Notes: a model not told the origin generated them from the sequence alone. A stretch of 64,000 bases of DNA from Akkermansiaceae bacterium (GCA_029253285.1 JAQWZU010000132.1:146425-210424), one strand, 5' to 3'; positions 17,788-28,294 are shown, counted from the first letter of the stretch. Translations and numbers: made by a program.

Positions 17788-18299
17788 TGCTCGCTGAAAT
17801 CGACATCAACCCCAATGTAATCATTGTCTTCGTGGCAATGATCATTGCCGGGCTCAAAGCTCTCATCGAAAAGAGGAATCAGCAAAACCAACCTCCCCAG
17901 GCAGAGGACGAGGAAGGCTACGAGGAACTCTACGATGCCTACGAGGCCGAGTTGGAAGCGCAGAGACAGCAACTACAGATTCCCGCAACCGCTCCACCGG
18001 CTCTTCCTACTCCGACTCCCGTCCAAGCCCCCGCAACCGCTCCACCACCTCTTCCTACCCCGTCTCTAGCTCAGGTCCCCGCTCGCGCTCCCCAGCCCCA
18101 GAAAGTAAGGTTGCCAACTTTGAGCGCTGCGGAGGAAGCAGCTCTAGATCGATTCAACTCAAGGTCCAATGGACCGCGGCGAAAAACCAGTTCCTTATCA
18201 AGCAAGACCCGCCTGAGGGCCCATCTTTCAAGCCCAACCGCAGCGAGAGAGGCTCTTCTCCTCGCCGAAATCTTCGGGCCACCCAAGGCTCTCAAGTAG
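17787..18299 (+). CDS. Proline-rich single-pass membrane protein coupled to floA
   Basis: 170 residues. The start overlaps the floA stop (TGATG). One N-terminal hydrophobic segment (VIIVFVAMIIAGLKAL) is followed by an acidic stretch (AEDEEGYEELYDAYEAELEAQ), a Pro/Ala/Thr linker made of two 16-residue repeats, and a C-terminal motif AAREALLLAEIFGPPKALK. I recognise no named family, though short membrane proteins ending in a similar LLxEIxGPPxAL motif are, as I recall, common in PVC bacteria. The tight coupling suggests a FloA partner. The linker is the product of a 48-bp tandem duplication. Confidence 0.75.
   Translation: MLAEIDINPNVIIVFVAMIIAGLKALIEKRNQQNQPPQAEDEEGYEELYDAYEAELEAQRQQLQIPATAPPALPTPTPVQAPATAPPPLPTPSLAQVPARAPQPQKVRLPTLSAAEEAALDRFNSRSNGPRRKTSSLSSKTRLRAHLSSPTAAREALLLAEIFGPPKALK
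17982..18077 (+). repeat. Two-copy 48-bp tandem repeat in the proline-rich linker
   Basis: Copies 17982-18029 and 18030-18077 encode PATAPPALPTPTPVQA and PATAPPPLPTPSLAQV; a third, degenerate start (PARAPQP) follows. This is an in-frame 16-codon duplication that lengthens a flexible linker. Confidence 0.85.
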
Positions 18300-18393
18300 C
18301 ACTGGTCTGACCTAGTCAACAGAGAAGATTTCCTACTGCGGAAACTTTTCCATTATCGCTTGAGGTTATCTTGCGTTAAATTATGACACGCGC

Positions 18394-20505
18394 ATGAAGA
18401 TTCCCTTTAGATTTTTGTCTGCGCCCTGTAGGCTTGCCTTCTTCTATTTCACTTCGCTAGCCACCGGACAAGAAACCGAAACCCTCGCTCCTGTGGTCGT
18501 CACAGCTTCGCGAATCGAAGAGTCCGTTCTCGATAGCGCCAATAATGTGTCCGAACTTACTTCGGAGAATTTCACGAAGAATGGTTCGCGCACTCTACCT
18601 GAAGCTCTGGGAGAACTCCCCGGTGTGATGGTTCAGAAAACCGCGCACGGACACGGCTCGCCCTACATTCGCGGATTCACAGCTTTCCGAAACCTCCTGC
18701 TCGTCGACGGTATTCGTTTTAACAACTCCATTTTTCGCGAAGGTCCCAATCAATACTGGAACACCATTGATCCCTACAGCAGCGACCGGATGGAATTAGT
18801 CTACGGTCCCGGCTCCACTCTCTATGGGTCAGACGCCATCGGTTCGACGCTCAACCTATTCTCAAAGAGCTCTGATTTTAAAAATGAAGACCACGGGGAA
18901 TTCTACCAGCATGGGAGCGTCCTTTACCGTTTTGATACCGCCAGCGAGAGCCACGTTGGACGACTCGAGCAGGAACTCGGTGAAGGTGGAAAATACGGTC
19001 TCCACCTGGGGTTTAGCACGAAGAATTTTGGAGATGTCCGTTCGGCTGATATTGTACGTCAAAAAAATACCGGCTACGATGAAATGGGTTACGACCTCCG
19101 CTTTGACTACTCCGTTTCAGAGAATACTACCCTGACATTACTTCACCAAGACGTCTCACAAGACGACGTCTGGCGAACTCACAAAACAATCTATGGAACT
19201 CCCTGGCAGGGAAGCGCGGTTGGCAATGAGCTTCGCCGATCTTTTGATCAGGATCGCAGCCTCTCTTACTTGCGCCTTCGCGGAGAGGCAGCCTCGACTT
19301 TGCTCGACGTCTATGAAGCTACGCTCTCCTTCCAAAGAACCGAAGAAGAGCGCTTCCGGATTCGAAATGACGGGCGTCAGGATCAGCAAGGGTTCGACGT
19401 CGACACCATTGGAATTGCACTCCAAATGGAATCCGATTGGGACGGAGGAAGACTAGTTTACGGCTTTGATTTCTATCGAGATAATGTCGATTCCTTCCGC
19501 AGAGACTACAACCCAGACGGAACATTCCGCAGCAAATCCCTCCAAGGTCCCGTGGGAGACGATGCCACCTATGACCTTCTTGGAATCTATCTTCAGAATC
19601 GCTGGGAGATGGACCAGGTCACCTTGACTCTCGGAGGACGCTACACCTATGCCGAAACTGAAATCGGACAAGTTCAGGATCCAGCGACTGGCAATGCATT
19701 TTCAATCGCCGAATCATGGGATTCTGCAGTTTTCAACTTCAGAGCCAACTACGAATTAAACGATACCAATTCTATCTACGCCGGTATCTCCTCAGCCTTC
19801 CGTGCCCCCAACCTCTCAGACCTTTCTCGACTCGACTCGGCGCGCTCAAGCGAGATCGAAGTAGCTTCCCCCGGCCTCGATCCGGAAACCACCCTCACCT
19901 ACGAAATTGGTCTGCACCACGAATCGGACCGCGCCCGATTTAATGCCACCGTCTTCTACACCGACATCCGGGACGGCATCACCCGGACGCCAACCGGAGC
20001 CATCGTAGAAGACGAAACGGTCGTCATCAAACAAAACACTGGTGATGGGCAGGTCTATGGCGTCGAACTCTCCGGTGATTGGGAATTTGCCGAAAACTTA
20101 AGTCTTTTCGGTAATTTCAGCTGGATCGAAGGAGAGCAAAAAACCTTCGCGACTTCTCTTCCCGTTCTCTCAAGTGAGCCTCTCAGCCGACTCGCACCAG
20201 CGATGGGGCAACTGGGAGTCCGCTGGACCCACCCCGATGACAAATTCTGGATCGAAGGCCTAGTGAAAGCCGCTGCCAAGGCCGGCAAGCTTTCCACCCG
20301 TGACAAAGCCGACACGCAGCGTATTCCGCTGGGCGGAACGCAATCTTACATCGTTCCGACTGTTCGGGGCGGTTGGCAAGTCAACGAGGACACTCTCTGC
20401 GCTCTCAGCCTCGAAAACCTCACCAACGAGGACTACCGAATCCATGGATCTGGCCTCAATGAAGCCGGTTTTAATGCTACGCTCTCTGTTACATTAAGCT
20501 GGTAG
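18394..20505 (+). CDS. TonB-dependent outer-membrane receptor
   Basis: 703 residues: a signal peptide (to about residue 26, LATGQ), a TonB box-like APVVVTASR, a plug domain (LPEALGELPGVMVQKTAHGHGSPYIRGF, LLLVDGIRFNNSIFR, ELVYGPGSTLYGSDAIGSTLNL), and a 22-strand-type barrel ending in ATLSVTLSW with the terminal aromatic residue. These receptors import iron chelates, cobalamin or oligosaccharides using ExbBD energy. The ligand cannot be read here. A Fur-like site and a decayed ferritin-like (Dps) gene downstream make iron plausible but do not prove it. Confidence 0.92.
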   Translation: MKIPFRFLSAPCRLAFFYFTSLATGQETETLAPVVVTASRIEESVLDSANNVSELTSENFTKNGSRTLPEALGELPGVMVQKTAHGHGSPYIRGFTAFRNLLLVDGIRFNNSIFREGPNQYWNTIDPYSSDRMELVYGPGSTLYGSDAIGSTLNLFSKSSDFKNEDHGEFYQHGSVLYRFDTASESHVGRLEQELGEGGKYGLHLGFSTKNFGDVRSADIVRQKNTGYDEMGYDLRFDYSVSENTTLTLLHQDVSQDDVWRTHKTIYGTPWQGSAVGNELRRSFDQDRSLSYLRLRGEAASTLLDVYEATLSFQRTEEERFRIRNDGRQDQQGFDVDTIGIALQMESDWDGGRLVYGFDFYRDNVDSFRRDYNPDGTFRSKSLQGPVGDDATYDLLGIYLQNRWEMDQVTLTLGGRYTYAETEIGQVQDPATGNAFSIAESWDSAVFNFRANYELNDTNSIYAGISSAFRAPNLSDLSRLDSARSSEIEVASPGLDPETTLTYEIGLHHESDRARFNATVFYTDIRDGITRTPTGAIVEDETVVIKQNTGDGQVYGVELSGDWEFAENLSLFGNFSWIEGEQKTFATSLPVLSSEPLSRLAPAMGQLGVRWTHPDDKFWIEGLVKAAAKAGKLSTRDKADTQRIPLGGTQSYIVPTVRGGWQVNEDTLCALSLENLTNEDYRIHGSGLNEAGFNATLSVTLSW

Positions 20506-20562
20506 TTCACAAGGCAATTTCTCAGGACTGGAAGTATTACTTCACTGAGGAAGGGATGTTTC

Positions 20563-20835
20563 GCGGAGCGAGTTCACGCTCCTGGTAAATACGCTGGAGG
20601 CCCTGTCAAAAGGCTAGCTGAGATGTCGACTGTCGACTAAACGCCATCTGCATCATCCGCTTCTGCGAAAGATTTCGTTTCCAGAGTTCTCGTCGCTCAC
20701 GAAGATGTGATCGAGGCTTGTCCGAAGGGCCGCAAACTCGCGACCTCCGCTGGCGATGCAGAAGCTGAGGACCTCATTGGGAGCGTCAAAACCCACCAAA
20801 AGGCGGTGTGGTTCCCCGACAGCCAAGTAAAGTAG
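20563..20835 (+). pseudogene. Decayed Dps (ferritin-like) gene, C-terminal remnant
   Basis: One frame reads AERVHAPGKYAGGPVKRLAEMS, a TAA stop (20638-20640), then KDFVSRVLVAHEDVIEA, GRKLATSAGDAEAEDLIG, and KTHQKAVWFPDS up to TAG 20833-20835. The order and spacing match the last two helices of Dps proteins, which oxidise and store iron while binding DNA (compare LxxxHE.xIRxxR, AGDxxTADLLxxRxxxHEKxAWML). The N-terminal half with the ferroxidase His/Asp cannot be found upstream, and the frame has a nonsense codon. The gene appears dead. An intrinsic terminator still follows. Confidence 0.6.
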
Positions 20836-20868
20836 CCGCCAGTTAATCATCTTCACGAACCGGAAAAC

Positions 20869-20894
20869 CCTTTGCTTTGCAGAGGACTTTTTTT
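20869..20894 (+). terminator. Rho-independent terminator behind the Dps remnant
   Basis: Stem CCTTTGC (20869-20875) / GCAGAGG (20879-20885) with one G-U, loop TTT, then AC and seven T's to 20894. Confidence 0.65.
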
Positions 20895-21029
20895 GTATTT
20901 GCGACCCGGCCACACTTTCGGCAATAAAAGGAAGGGTTGCAGATCAAAGCATAGAGCTTCTCAGCTTTTTCTCCAAATCCTCGCGGGACCAGTCACAGAT
21001 TGTTTTCGCCATTGGGGTCTTGTTGCTAT

Positions 21030-21082
21030 TGAGACTCGTTCTCATTGTTTTGATTGACAATGTCAACCGTAGGGGATATTTT
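21030..21082 (+). promoter_or_regulatory. Promoter with Fur-like palindrome
   Basis: TTGACA (21054-21059) and TATTTT (21077-21082) with a 17-bp spacer form one of the best sigma-70-type promoters in the window. Just upstream lies the palindrome TGAGA-CTCGT-TCTCA (21030-21044), which resembles Fur boxes of the TGAGAATnATTCTCA type. It drives transcription towards a broken reading frame and the AraC gene. The Fur assignment is an inference from shape only. Confidence 0.5.
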
Positions 21083-21097
21083 CACGAAGATTCCGAG

Positions 21098-21520
21098 ATG
21101 CCGACGATCACTTCAACTAAACGCTGTTCACCTCCAATTCTTCCAGTCGCGGAACCAATCCTTGATTGGATTGATCGAGAACTACTCAACGTTTAGAAAT
21201 CCTTTTCCAATGCCAATATCCTCCTCGAGCTCCGACAGGTTTTCAAACAATCCTCGGCCAGCGCCATTATCACCAAGTTTTACCGCCTACTTCCTCGCCT
21301 CGAGCGTCAGCACTTCCTTCTCGGTTTTCGAATAAGACAATGGGTTTCCATAAACTTTAACCTCGAGGCTTAAGATCCACTCAATCGGGTCGGCCCGGAA
21401 AACTTCTCCATCTCTCCCCTTGCCCGGGTCCTTCCTCGGGTAAAGTCGCTCTTCTTTGAATTCACCACCGAGAGCATCCCTTTCGACGACATCAGAGTGT
21501 CCGTGCGGCCCGCCGCATAG
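21098..21520 (+). pseudogene. Unidentified broken gene behind the Fur-like promoter
   Basis: A frame beginning with ATG 21098 (MPTITSTKRCSPPILPVAEP) has codon use like the real genes of this window and reads AEPILDWIDRELLNV, stop TAG 21194, then NANILLELRQVFKQSSASAI and LPRLERQHFLLGFRIRQW, stop TAA 21371, then FSISPLARVLPRVKSLFFEF to TAG 21518. I recognise no family. Two stops in an otherwise protein-like frame suggest decay. The start follows the promoter by about 16 bases. The tail overlaps the first codons of the AraC gene in another frame. Confidence 0.4.
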
Positions 21521-22394
21521 AATTCACCCATTTGATTTCAGAACCATCAATTCTCGCCTGCTCCATCGCCAATCCGGCACCTTGGACTTCGATGTCTTGC
21601 ACCTAACCAGTCCCAAGGGAAAGGCAGGCAGCTGGTCTTCATTCCTACAGGACTCCTCTCGCCACATTGTTTTAAACAAATCCGGAGAGGGCTTGATCAT
21701 GACCTCGGATACCAGACTTACCCTACTGCCAACTTCCAGCGCGCTATTTACCTGCGCGGGTAGCTCCCCATTTAAAACCGCGACTCGTTTCTCGGGGAAC
21801 AATGCACATGACTTCATCCTACTTGTTCTTCCTCAGGAGGCCACCCGCAAGATCTACGGTGATGTCGCTCCTCTGCTAAAAAAGAATCTTGGAATGATTC
21901 GGCGATGGTCGCCCCGTGAACAATTCTTCTATCAGGATTTTCTGGAGCCACCTGTTCCAGAGACCGCTCAACGTGCTTGGTTCCTTGCCAAGACTCTCGA
22001 AATCCTCTCGCTCTATCTTTTCCACCAACCACAAGTACAAGCTCCGCTCTTCTGTTCCATGGTGAAATCAAGAGCACATCGCTATGTTAAAGAGGCGCTT
22101 ACCCTCCTTCAATCACGACTCGCTCTCCCACTGGACCTAAAGTCGCTCTCACAAGACGTCGGATGTGCTCCGCATTATCTCAGCAGGTTGGTAAAACAAG
22201 AAACAGACAAAACTCTTTCGCTACATCTCAGGGCCCTTCGGATTGAGAAGGCCGCCGAACTTCTTTCCACCCACCAGCTCAACGTCACTGAAGTTGCCTT
22301 TGAAGTCGGCTACCAATCTCTCTCCCACTTTTCCAAAGACTTTGCCCAAGAGAAAGATCTTACGCCGTCTCAATTCATCAAGAGACAAACCTGA
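21456..22394 (+). CDS. AraC-family transcriptional regulator
   Basis: 312 codons from a TTG at 21456; the exact start is uncertain because no ATG lies nearby. The C-terminal third is a full AraC/XylS DNA-binding domain: LDLKSLSQDVGCAPHYLSRLVKQETDKTLSLHLRALRIEKAAELL (first HTH) and VTEVAFEVGYQSLSHFSKDFAQEKDLTPSQFIKR (second HTH with the signature). The N-terminal part (LDFDVLHLTSPKG... to ~180) is a ligand-binding-like region of the type found in siderophore- and stress-responsive AraC regulators. It lies among decayed genes but has no stop itself. Its targets may have been those lost genes or the TonB receptor upstream. Confidence 0.85.
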   Translation: MNSPPRASLSTTSECPCGPPHRIHPFDFRTINSRLLHRQSGTLDFDVLHLTSPKGKAGSWSSFLQDSSRHIVLNKSGEGLIMTSDTRLTLLPTSSALFTCAGSSPFKTATRFSGNNAHDFILLVLPQEATRKIYGDVAPLLKKNLGMIRRWSPREQFFYQDFLEPPVPETAQRAWFLAKTLEILSLYLFHQPQVQAPLFCSMVKSRAHRYVKEALTLLQSRLALPLDLKSLSQDVGCAPHYLSRLVKQETDKTLSLHLRALRIEKAAELLSTHQLNVTEVAFEVGYQSLSHFSKDFAQEKDLTPSQFIKRQT

Positions 22395-22397
22395 CTC

Positions 22398-22925
22398 TGA
22401 CGATCGACTGTTCAATTGCGACAACTGAACTCCACCGAAACTGTCGATCTTTCCGAGGGTGATGAACTTAAGAAGCCCTACCAAGTCAAAGCTCACAAAC
22501 TCGTCAAAATCGTTTGCGATCCAGCCTCCCAAATCACACTGTGACGCCTCTTGAATATCGAAAGCGAAACAGGAACCAACAAATACAGCCAAACCACCGA
22601 CGATAACCTCGACTCCGCCTCCTAGGATATCATCTCATTCTCCCGCCCTAACGACGGGGCTCCGGATCGCAGGGACCTTCACAAACGCCAAGTGCAGGTC
22701 TCATCAGCACCAACGATCTGAGCACGGAAATCACACCATCTGACACACTCCCTAGAGGATTTCGAGGCGATCCAAACACCTACTCCTTTCACGACGGAGC
22801 CACAACTTCGACCGGCCCATTTACTCTCGGCCGTCTCTCACGTCCGGATCACGGTGGCCCTCCTCGGCACTTCCAGCTTCATTTACGGCCTTTGTGCCCT
22901 GCCCCGCCGCAAAAGAACCCGATAG
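22398..22925 (+). pseudogene. Decayed PEP-CTERM secreted protein gene
   Basis: The frame continues after the AraC stop as STETVDLSEGDELKKPYQ and VKAHKLVKIVCDPASQITL, with stops at 22542 and at further points. It ends with VALLGTSSFIYGLCALPRRKRTR and TAG 22923-22925. The end matches a PEP-CTERM sorting tail (hydrophobic helix with a Gly-Leu core followed by an Arg/Lys cluster), common in secreted Verrucomicrobia proteins. The usual VPEPS is eroded to HVRIT. Several nonsense codons in one frame indicate a pseudogene rather than a sequencing slip. Confidence 0.42.
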
Positions 22926-22983
22926 AAATTGATCGAGCCTATCTTGACAAGCACCTCTGCCGCCGCCACGTTTACCCGCAACA

Positions 22984-23069
22984 TCGACAGGGGTGTTTTT
23001 CCGTTCCGGCGGAGATTCTGAGATCAGACCCTCACCACCGAAGCCGCTGACGCGGATTAGGGAGTCAGA
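22984..23069 (+). promoter_or_regulatory. TPP riboswitch aptamer, apparently truncated in P4/P5
   Basis: Consensus parts in order: P1 GAC (22986-22988)/GUC (23064-23066). P2 GGGU (22991-22994) pairs ACCC (23028-23031). P3 is a 6-bp stem (22998-23003/23010-23015). The invariant CUGAGA is at 23018-23023, then GAA (23040-23042), CUGA (23047-23050), GCGGAUUA and GGGA (23060-23063). Relative to the Rfam-type consensus, the 3' strand of P5 and its junction (about ten bases between AUUA and GGGA) is missing, which would damage the pyrophosphate-binding arm. Position directly before thiC supports the identity. Confidence 0.68.
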
Positions 23070-23085
23070 CCGAAATCTAGCTCAC

Positions 23086-25216
<2,131 letters not shown>

Positions 25217-25217
25217 A

Positions 25218-26024
25218 ATGGCGAAGCCTACTGTCCTCAGCATCGCCGGGTCCGATAGCTCGGCTGGTGCGGGACTTCAGGCTGACCTCAAGACATTCAG
25301 CACACTGGGATGCCATGGGTTGACGGCTGTGACCTGCGTTGTCGCTGAAACTCCGCTTGAAGTTCGGAGCATCCACCCGGTTCCCCTAGATATTTTTAGA
25401 GATCAGCTGGAGATTCTTTTCGAGAGCTATCCCATCGATGCGATTAAGACCGGACTCCTCTGCACTCCGGAACAAGTCGCGATCGTCTGTAAACTTCTGC
25501 AGGACCGGGACATCCCGCTTGTTGTCGACCCGGTCATGGTTGCATCCACGGGAGATACTCTTCAAACAAGCGATTCTCTTGGTGCTCTCAAGAAACTCCT
25601 CACACTCGCAACCGTAATTACCCCTAACTTTCCAGAAGCCGAAATTCTCTTAAACAGAAAAATTCAAACAAGTGACGATCAAGAATCGGCGGCCCATGCT
25701 CTCGCCAAACAATTCGCTACCGCCTGCTATTTGAAAGGCGGACATTCTGCATCAAACCGAGAAATCTGTGACCTCCTCGTAGAACGAGACGGAGCAAAAA
25801 GAGCATTAAAAGCGCCCTTCCAGAAAATCCCGCAAACACACGGCACCGGCTGCACCCTGGCTGCAGCCTTTGCAGTCGGACTTGCTGAGAAGCGAACAAT
25901 CTATGAAGCCGCCCACCAAGCGCACCAATTTACCCAGAGAGCGATCCGCGATTCCCACAGTTGGAAGGTGCCCGGCACAGACGAGGTCATCATGCACCTC
26001 GACCAGGTCCAAGGGCAAAATTAA
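25218..26024 (+). CDS. thiD: Hydroxymethylpyrimidine/phosphomethylpyrimidine kinase
   Basis: 268 residues from ATG 25218, one base after the thiC stop; an earlier in-frame start would overlap thiC by 47 bases and add a basic, non-homologous tail. Ribokinase-fold motifs: VLSIAGSDSSAGAGLQADLKTF, AIKTGLL, LVVDPVMVASTGDTL, VITPNFPEAEILL, and the catalytic THGTGCTLAAAFAVGLA near the C-terminus. It phosphorylates HMP-P, the ThiC product, to HMP-PP. It overlaps the 3' end of the convergent PDZ-protein gene by 4 bp. Confidence 0.95.
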   Translation: MAKPTVLSIAGSDSSAGAGLQADLKTFSTLGCHGLTAVTCVVAETPLEVRSIHPVPLDIFRDQLEILFESYPIDAIKTGLLCTPEQVAIVCKLLQDRDIPLVVDPVMVASTGDTLQTSDSLGALKKLLTLATVITPNFPEAEILLNRKIQTSDDQESAAHALAKQFATACYLKGGHSASNREICDLLVERDGAKRALKAPFQKIPQTHGTGCTLAAAFAVGLAEKRTIYEAAHQAHQFTQRAIRDSHSWKVPGTDEVIMHLDQVQGQN

Positions 26025-27133
26025 CCACCCTCCAATAAATCCTGTAGTTTCCGCAGTAGCTCTTCCCGATCATCGTTACTCATGGGTTCAGCTGATCGTC
26101 TCGTCCGACGAATAGGCCGATTTGGTTTCATATCGATTTCTTGCGGTTCCTTGGAAAGCAATTCCCTCATCTCCTCCCCCGGAAGAATCAGAGTGCTGAT
26201 TCTTCCGGCTCTCGCAATAACCACCCCGACAATTCTTCCCTCCAAGTCAGCCACCGGCAGGCCGGTATCTTCAACACCCAATTCCATGTCGGATTGCAGG
26301 ACATTTGAAAAATTTGATCTCACCCGGTTCTGCTCTCCATCCATTGATTTCATGCGACGGGATTCATATTGCTGAACCCGCCTGGGCTGAAGGGTTGGGA
26401 ATACCAGTCGAGGCTTCCCCTCCCGCACAATCAACAACTCGGGTTTCTCACCGACCTTCAAACGTCGCAACATCGTCGAAACCTCGTAATACCCTTTAAC
26501 GATCTTTCCTTTGATCTTCAAGAGGGTATCACCGGGGATAATCCCGGCTTTGTGAGCAGCCGAGTCTTTGAAGACACTGGAAATAACAACCCCTTCCCCC
26601 ATCTCCCGAGGGTCAATGGCAACCCCAAGATATCCTTGATCGGCCTGACGCAAACTCCGTTCATGCACACTCAGAACACCCATCGCTTGCGCCTCGCCAT
26701 CGGGTCGGATCGCAGTCAGAAACGAACCTTCCTCCAATGTTGAAGAGTCAGACCATTGGGCCGCAGGCGCTCCCAGTCCGGGAGCGCTCAACACAACCAA
26801 ATCATGGTCCGGATAGGCTCCGATCACGGTCAGACGCACACTTTCGTTCTCCTTACTTAGTGTCACCAGATTCGCTTGAATCGCAACCTCGCTTGCCTTG
26901 GCAATCACACGATCTTTGCCAATGGAGACGCCATAGGCAATCCGGCTCCGGAAAGAATAGATCGGAAAGACCACCTCCTTGCAACGATGCGACACCCCAC
27001 GCAGAGCACCAAAGACTTCAATGGCCTGCTTATTAGTGAGCGCTAGATCCTCCTTAGGGATTTGTGGAACCCGCATCTGTCCGCTGACAAGGAGAGGTAT
27101 CAAAATTATAAACTTCGAAACTATCGTTTTCAT
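26021..27133 (-). CDS. HtrA-like PDZ protein with lost catalytic triad
   Basis: 370 residues from ATG 27133 (signal peptide MKTIVSKFIILIPLLVSG), 4 bp after the upstream protease gene; a longer TTG-type frame overlaps that gene and is less likely. The trypsin-like fold is split around a PDZ domain (GYLGVAIDP...VVISSVFKDSAAHKAGIIPGDTLLKIKGK, ~190-250). The His site reads VIAKASEV instead of the usual TAAHV, and the Ser site reads EDTGLP instead of GNSGGP, so two triad residues are gone although the Asp region (YPDHDLVVL) persists. I infer a non-proteolytic substrate-binding or regulatory partner of the active protease before it. Confidence 0.78.
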   Translation of the reverse strand: MKTIVSKFIILIPLLVSGQMRVPQIPKEDLALTNKQAIEVFGALRGVSHRCKEVVFPIYSFRSRIAYGVSIGKDRVIAKASEVAIQANLVTLSKENESVRLTVIGAYPDHDLVVLSAPGLGAPAAQWSDSSTLEEGSFLTAIRPDGEAQAMGVLSVHERSLRQADQGYLGVAIDPREMGEGVVISSVFKDSAAHKAGIIPGDTLLKIKGKIVKGYYEVSTMLRRLKVGEKPELLIVREGKPRLVFPTLQPRRVQQYESRRMKSMDGEQNRVRSNFSNVLQSDMELGVEDTGLPVADLEGRIVGVVIARAGRISTLILPGEEMRELLSKEPQEIDMKPNRPIRRTRRSAEPMSNDDREELLRKLQDLLEGG

Positions 27134-27137
27134 TATT

Positions 27138-28115
27138 CTATCGCAAATAAAGTTCGTAGACATCTCCAAGGGCGGCCAGCTTCACAATGAAGGTTTTTCT
27201 TTCTTCACCGCGCTTCACGGCAACCCCCACTTCATCTCCAGGTTCCAAATCAATCAGCACATCGCGCATTTCTGTCGGGTCATCAACAATCTCGTCGGCG
27301 ACTTTGAGAATTTCATCTCCGACCCGCAAACCAGCCGCATAAGCCGGCGATTTTTCAGGTACTTTTACCGCGCTCATAACCGAGTTCTCGTTACTTAGAA
27401 CCAAGCCTAGCACCGGACGTTTTTCATCCCGATCGATCCCTCCTAGTCGCCCCCAAACGTCGCCTTTACGCATCTTGTCCCACGAGCGCACATATCCTGA
27501 AATGCCCGCGTGGTTGTTGATTTTGCGATCCTTGGCAATATGGGAGTGGATTCCCACGACCCGGCCCTCAAGATCGAAAAGCGGACCTCCACTGTCTCCT
27601 CCCACCACCGTGCAATCGGTCGTAATGAAGCCGTACTCACCCCTCGTCATGATTCGCCCAAAGCGGACCGGAGGACGTCGGGTTGGGTCAAATCCCTTCG
27701 GATGCCCCATCGCCACAACAAAATCTCCCACCACAAGCTCGTCTGAATTTCCAATTTCGGCAAAAGGCCATGGCCCCGCACCAATCAATTGAGCCATTGA
27801 AGCATCCCGGGTATCATTTGCCCCCAACACTCTGGCCCTCTCCTGTCTCCCGTCTGGGAAAATGACAGTCATCTCCTTACTCCCCGCAGTGACATGGGCG
27901 GCGGTCAGGATCAATCCATCGGCACTGACAATCACACCACTCCCCGAGGAGCCCGATTTTGGCGAAACTAGGGAAATAGTGGCGTCGGTTTGGTCCTTCA
28001 CCACCGCTTTCACCTTTCTCTCCAGAGCGCGAAGGTCGCTCAAACCCTCAATTCTAGGGGCCGCATTAAGGACACCCGAAACGGTCAAGCATAGGATTGC
28101 AATCAATGTTTTCAT
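27138..28115 (-). CDS. Periplasmic trypsin-like serine protease with PDZ domain
   Basis: 325 residues from ATG 28115 (signal peptide MKTLIAILCLTVSGVLNA). Chymotrypsin-fold DegP/HtrA type with an intact triad: GSSGSGVIVSADGLILTAAHV (His), ANDTRDASMAQL (Asp) and TTDCTVVGGDSGGPLFDLEGRVVGIHS (Ser). A C-terminal PDZ domain (LGLVLSNE...VKVPEKSPAYAAGLRVGDEILKVADEIV) follows. It degrades or handles misfolded envelope proteins, by family knowledge. It is the first gene of a two-gene operon with an inactive homologue, divergent from PBP1A across a 17-bp inverted repeat. Confidence 0.88.
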   Translation of the reverse strand: MKTLIAILCLTVSGVLNAAPRIEGLSDLRALERKVKAVVKDQTDATISLVSPKSGSSGSGVIVSADGLILTAAHVTAGSKEMTVIFPDGRQERARVLGANDTRDASMAQLIGAGPWPFAEIGNSDELVVGDFVVAMGHPKGFDPTRRPPVRFGRIMTRGEYGFITTDCTVVGGDSGGPLFDLEGRVVGIHSHIAKDRKINNHAGISGYVRSWDKMRKGDVWGRLGGIDRDEKRPVLGLVLSNENSVMSAVKVPEKSPAYAAGLRVGDEILKVADEIVDDPTEMRDVLIDLEPGDEVGVAVKRGEERKTFIVKLAALGDVYELYLR

Positions 28116-28147
28116 AGTCAGTTCAGGGTGCCTTTTACCAATTAATG

Positions 28148-28196
28148 ATTCCTTTGTTTTGAGAAAATTCAAGTGGTGATCTCAAAACAAAGGAAT
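28148..28196. repeat. 17-bp perfect inverted repeat in a divergent promoter region
   Basis: Arms 28148-28164 (ATTCCTTTGTTTTGAGA) and 28180-28196 (TCTCAAAACAAAGGAAT) are exact reverse complements with a 15-nt spacer. It lies between the minus-strand protease operon (start 28115) and plus-strand PBP1A (start 28295). There is no T-tract in the right place for a terminator of either gene, so an operator or leader hairpin is likelier. Confidence 0.8.
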
Positions 28197-28294
28197 TGTG
28201 AGGTCACCAGATCCTAACGCGGCATCTTTTTAAAACGATCAGGAAAAATCCTGTCTTGGACTCCGCTTCCAGATCCGTAAGCTCCCTTCACCAG

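Noticed and set aside
20653..20913. An 86-codon minus-strand frame
   Set aside because: It is antisense to the Dps remnant and terminator on the plus strand, whose frame shows recognisable ferritin-family sequence.
21054..21335. A 93-codon frame (MTMSTVGDIFTKIPRCRRS...) as a small gene
   Set aside because: Its composition (poly-Ser, no pattern) looks like a shadow; the neighbouring frame with two stops has the window's codon use instead.
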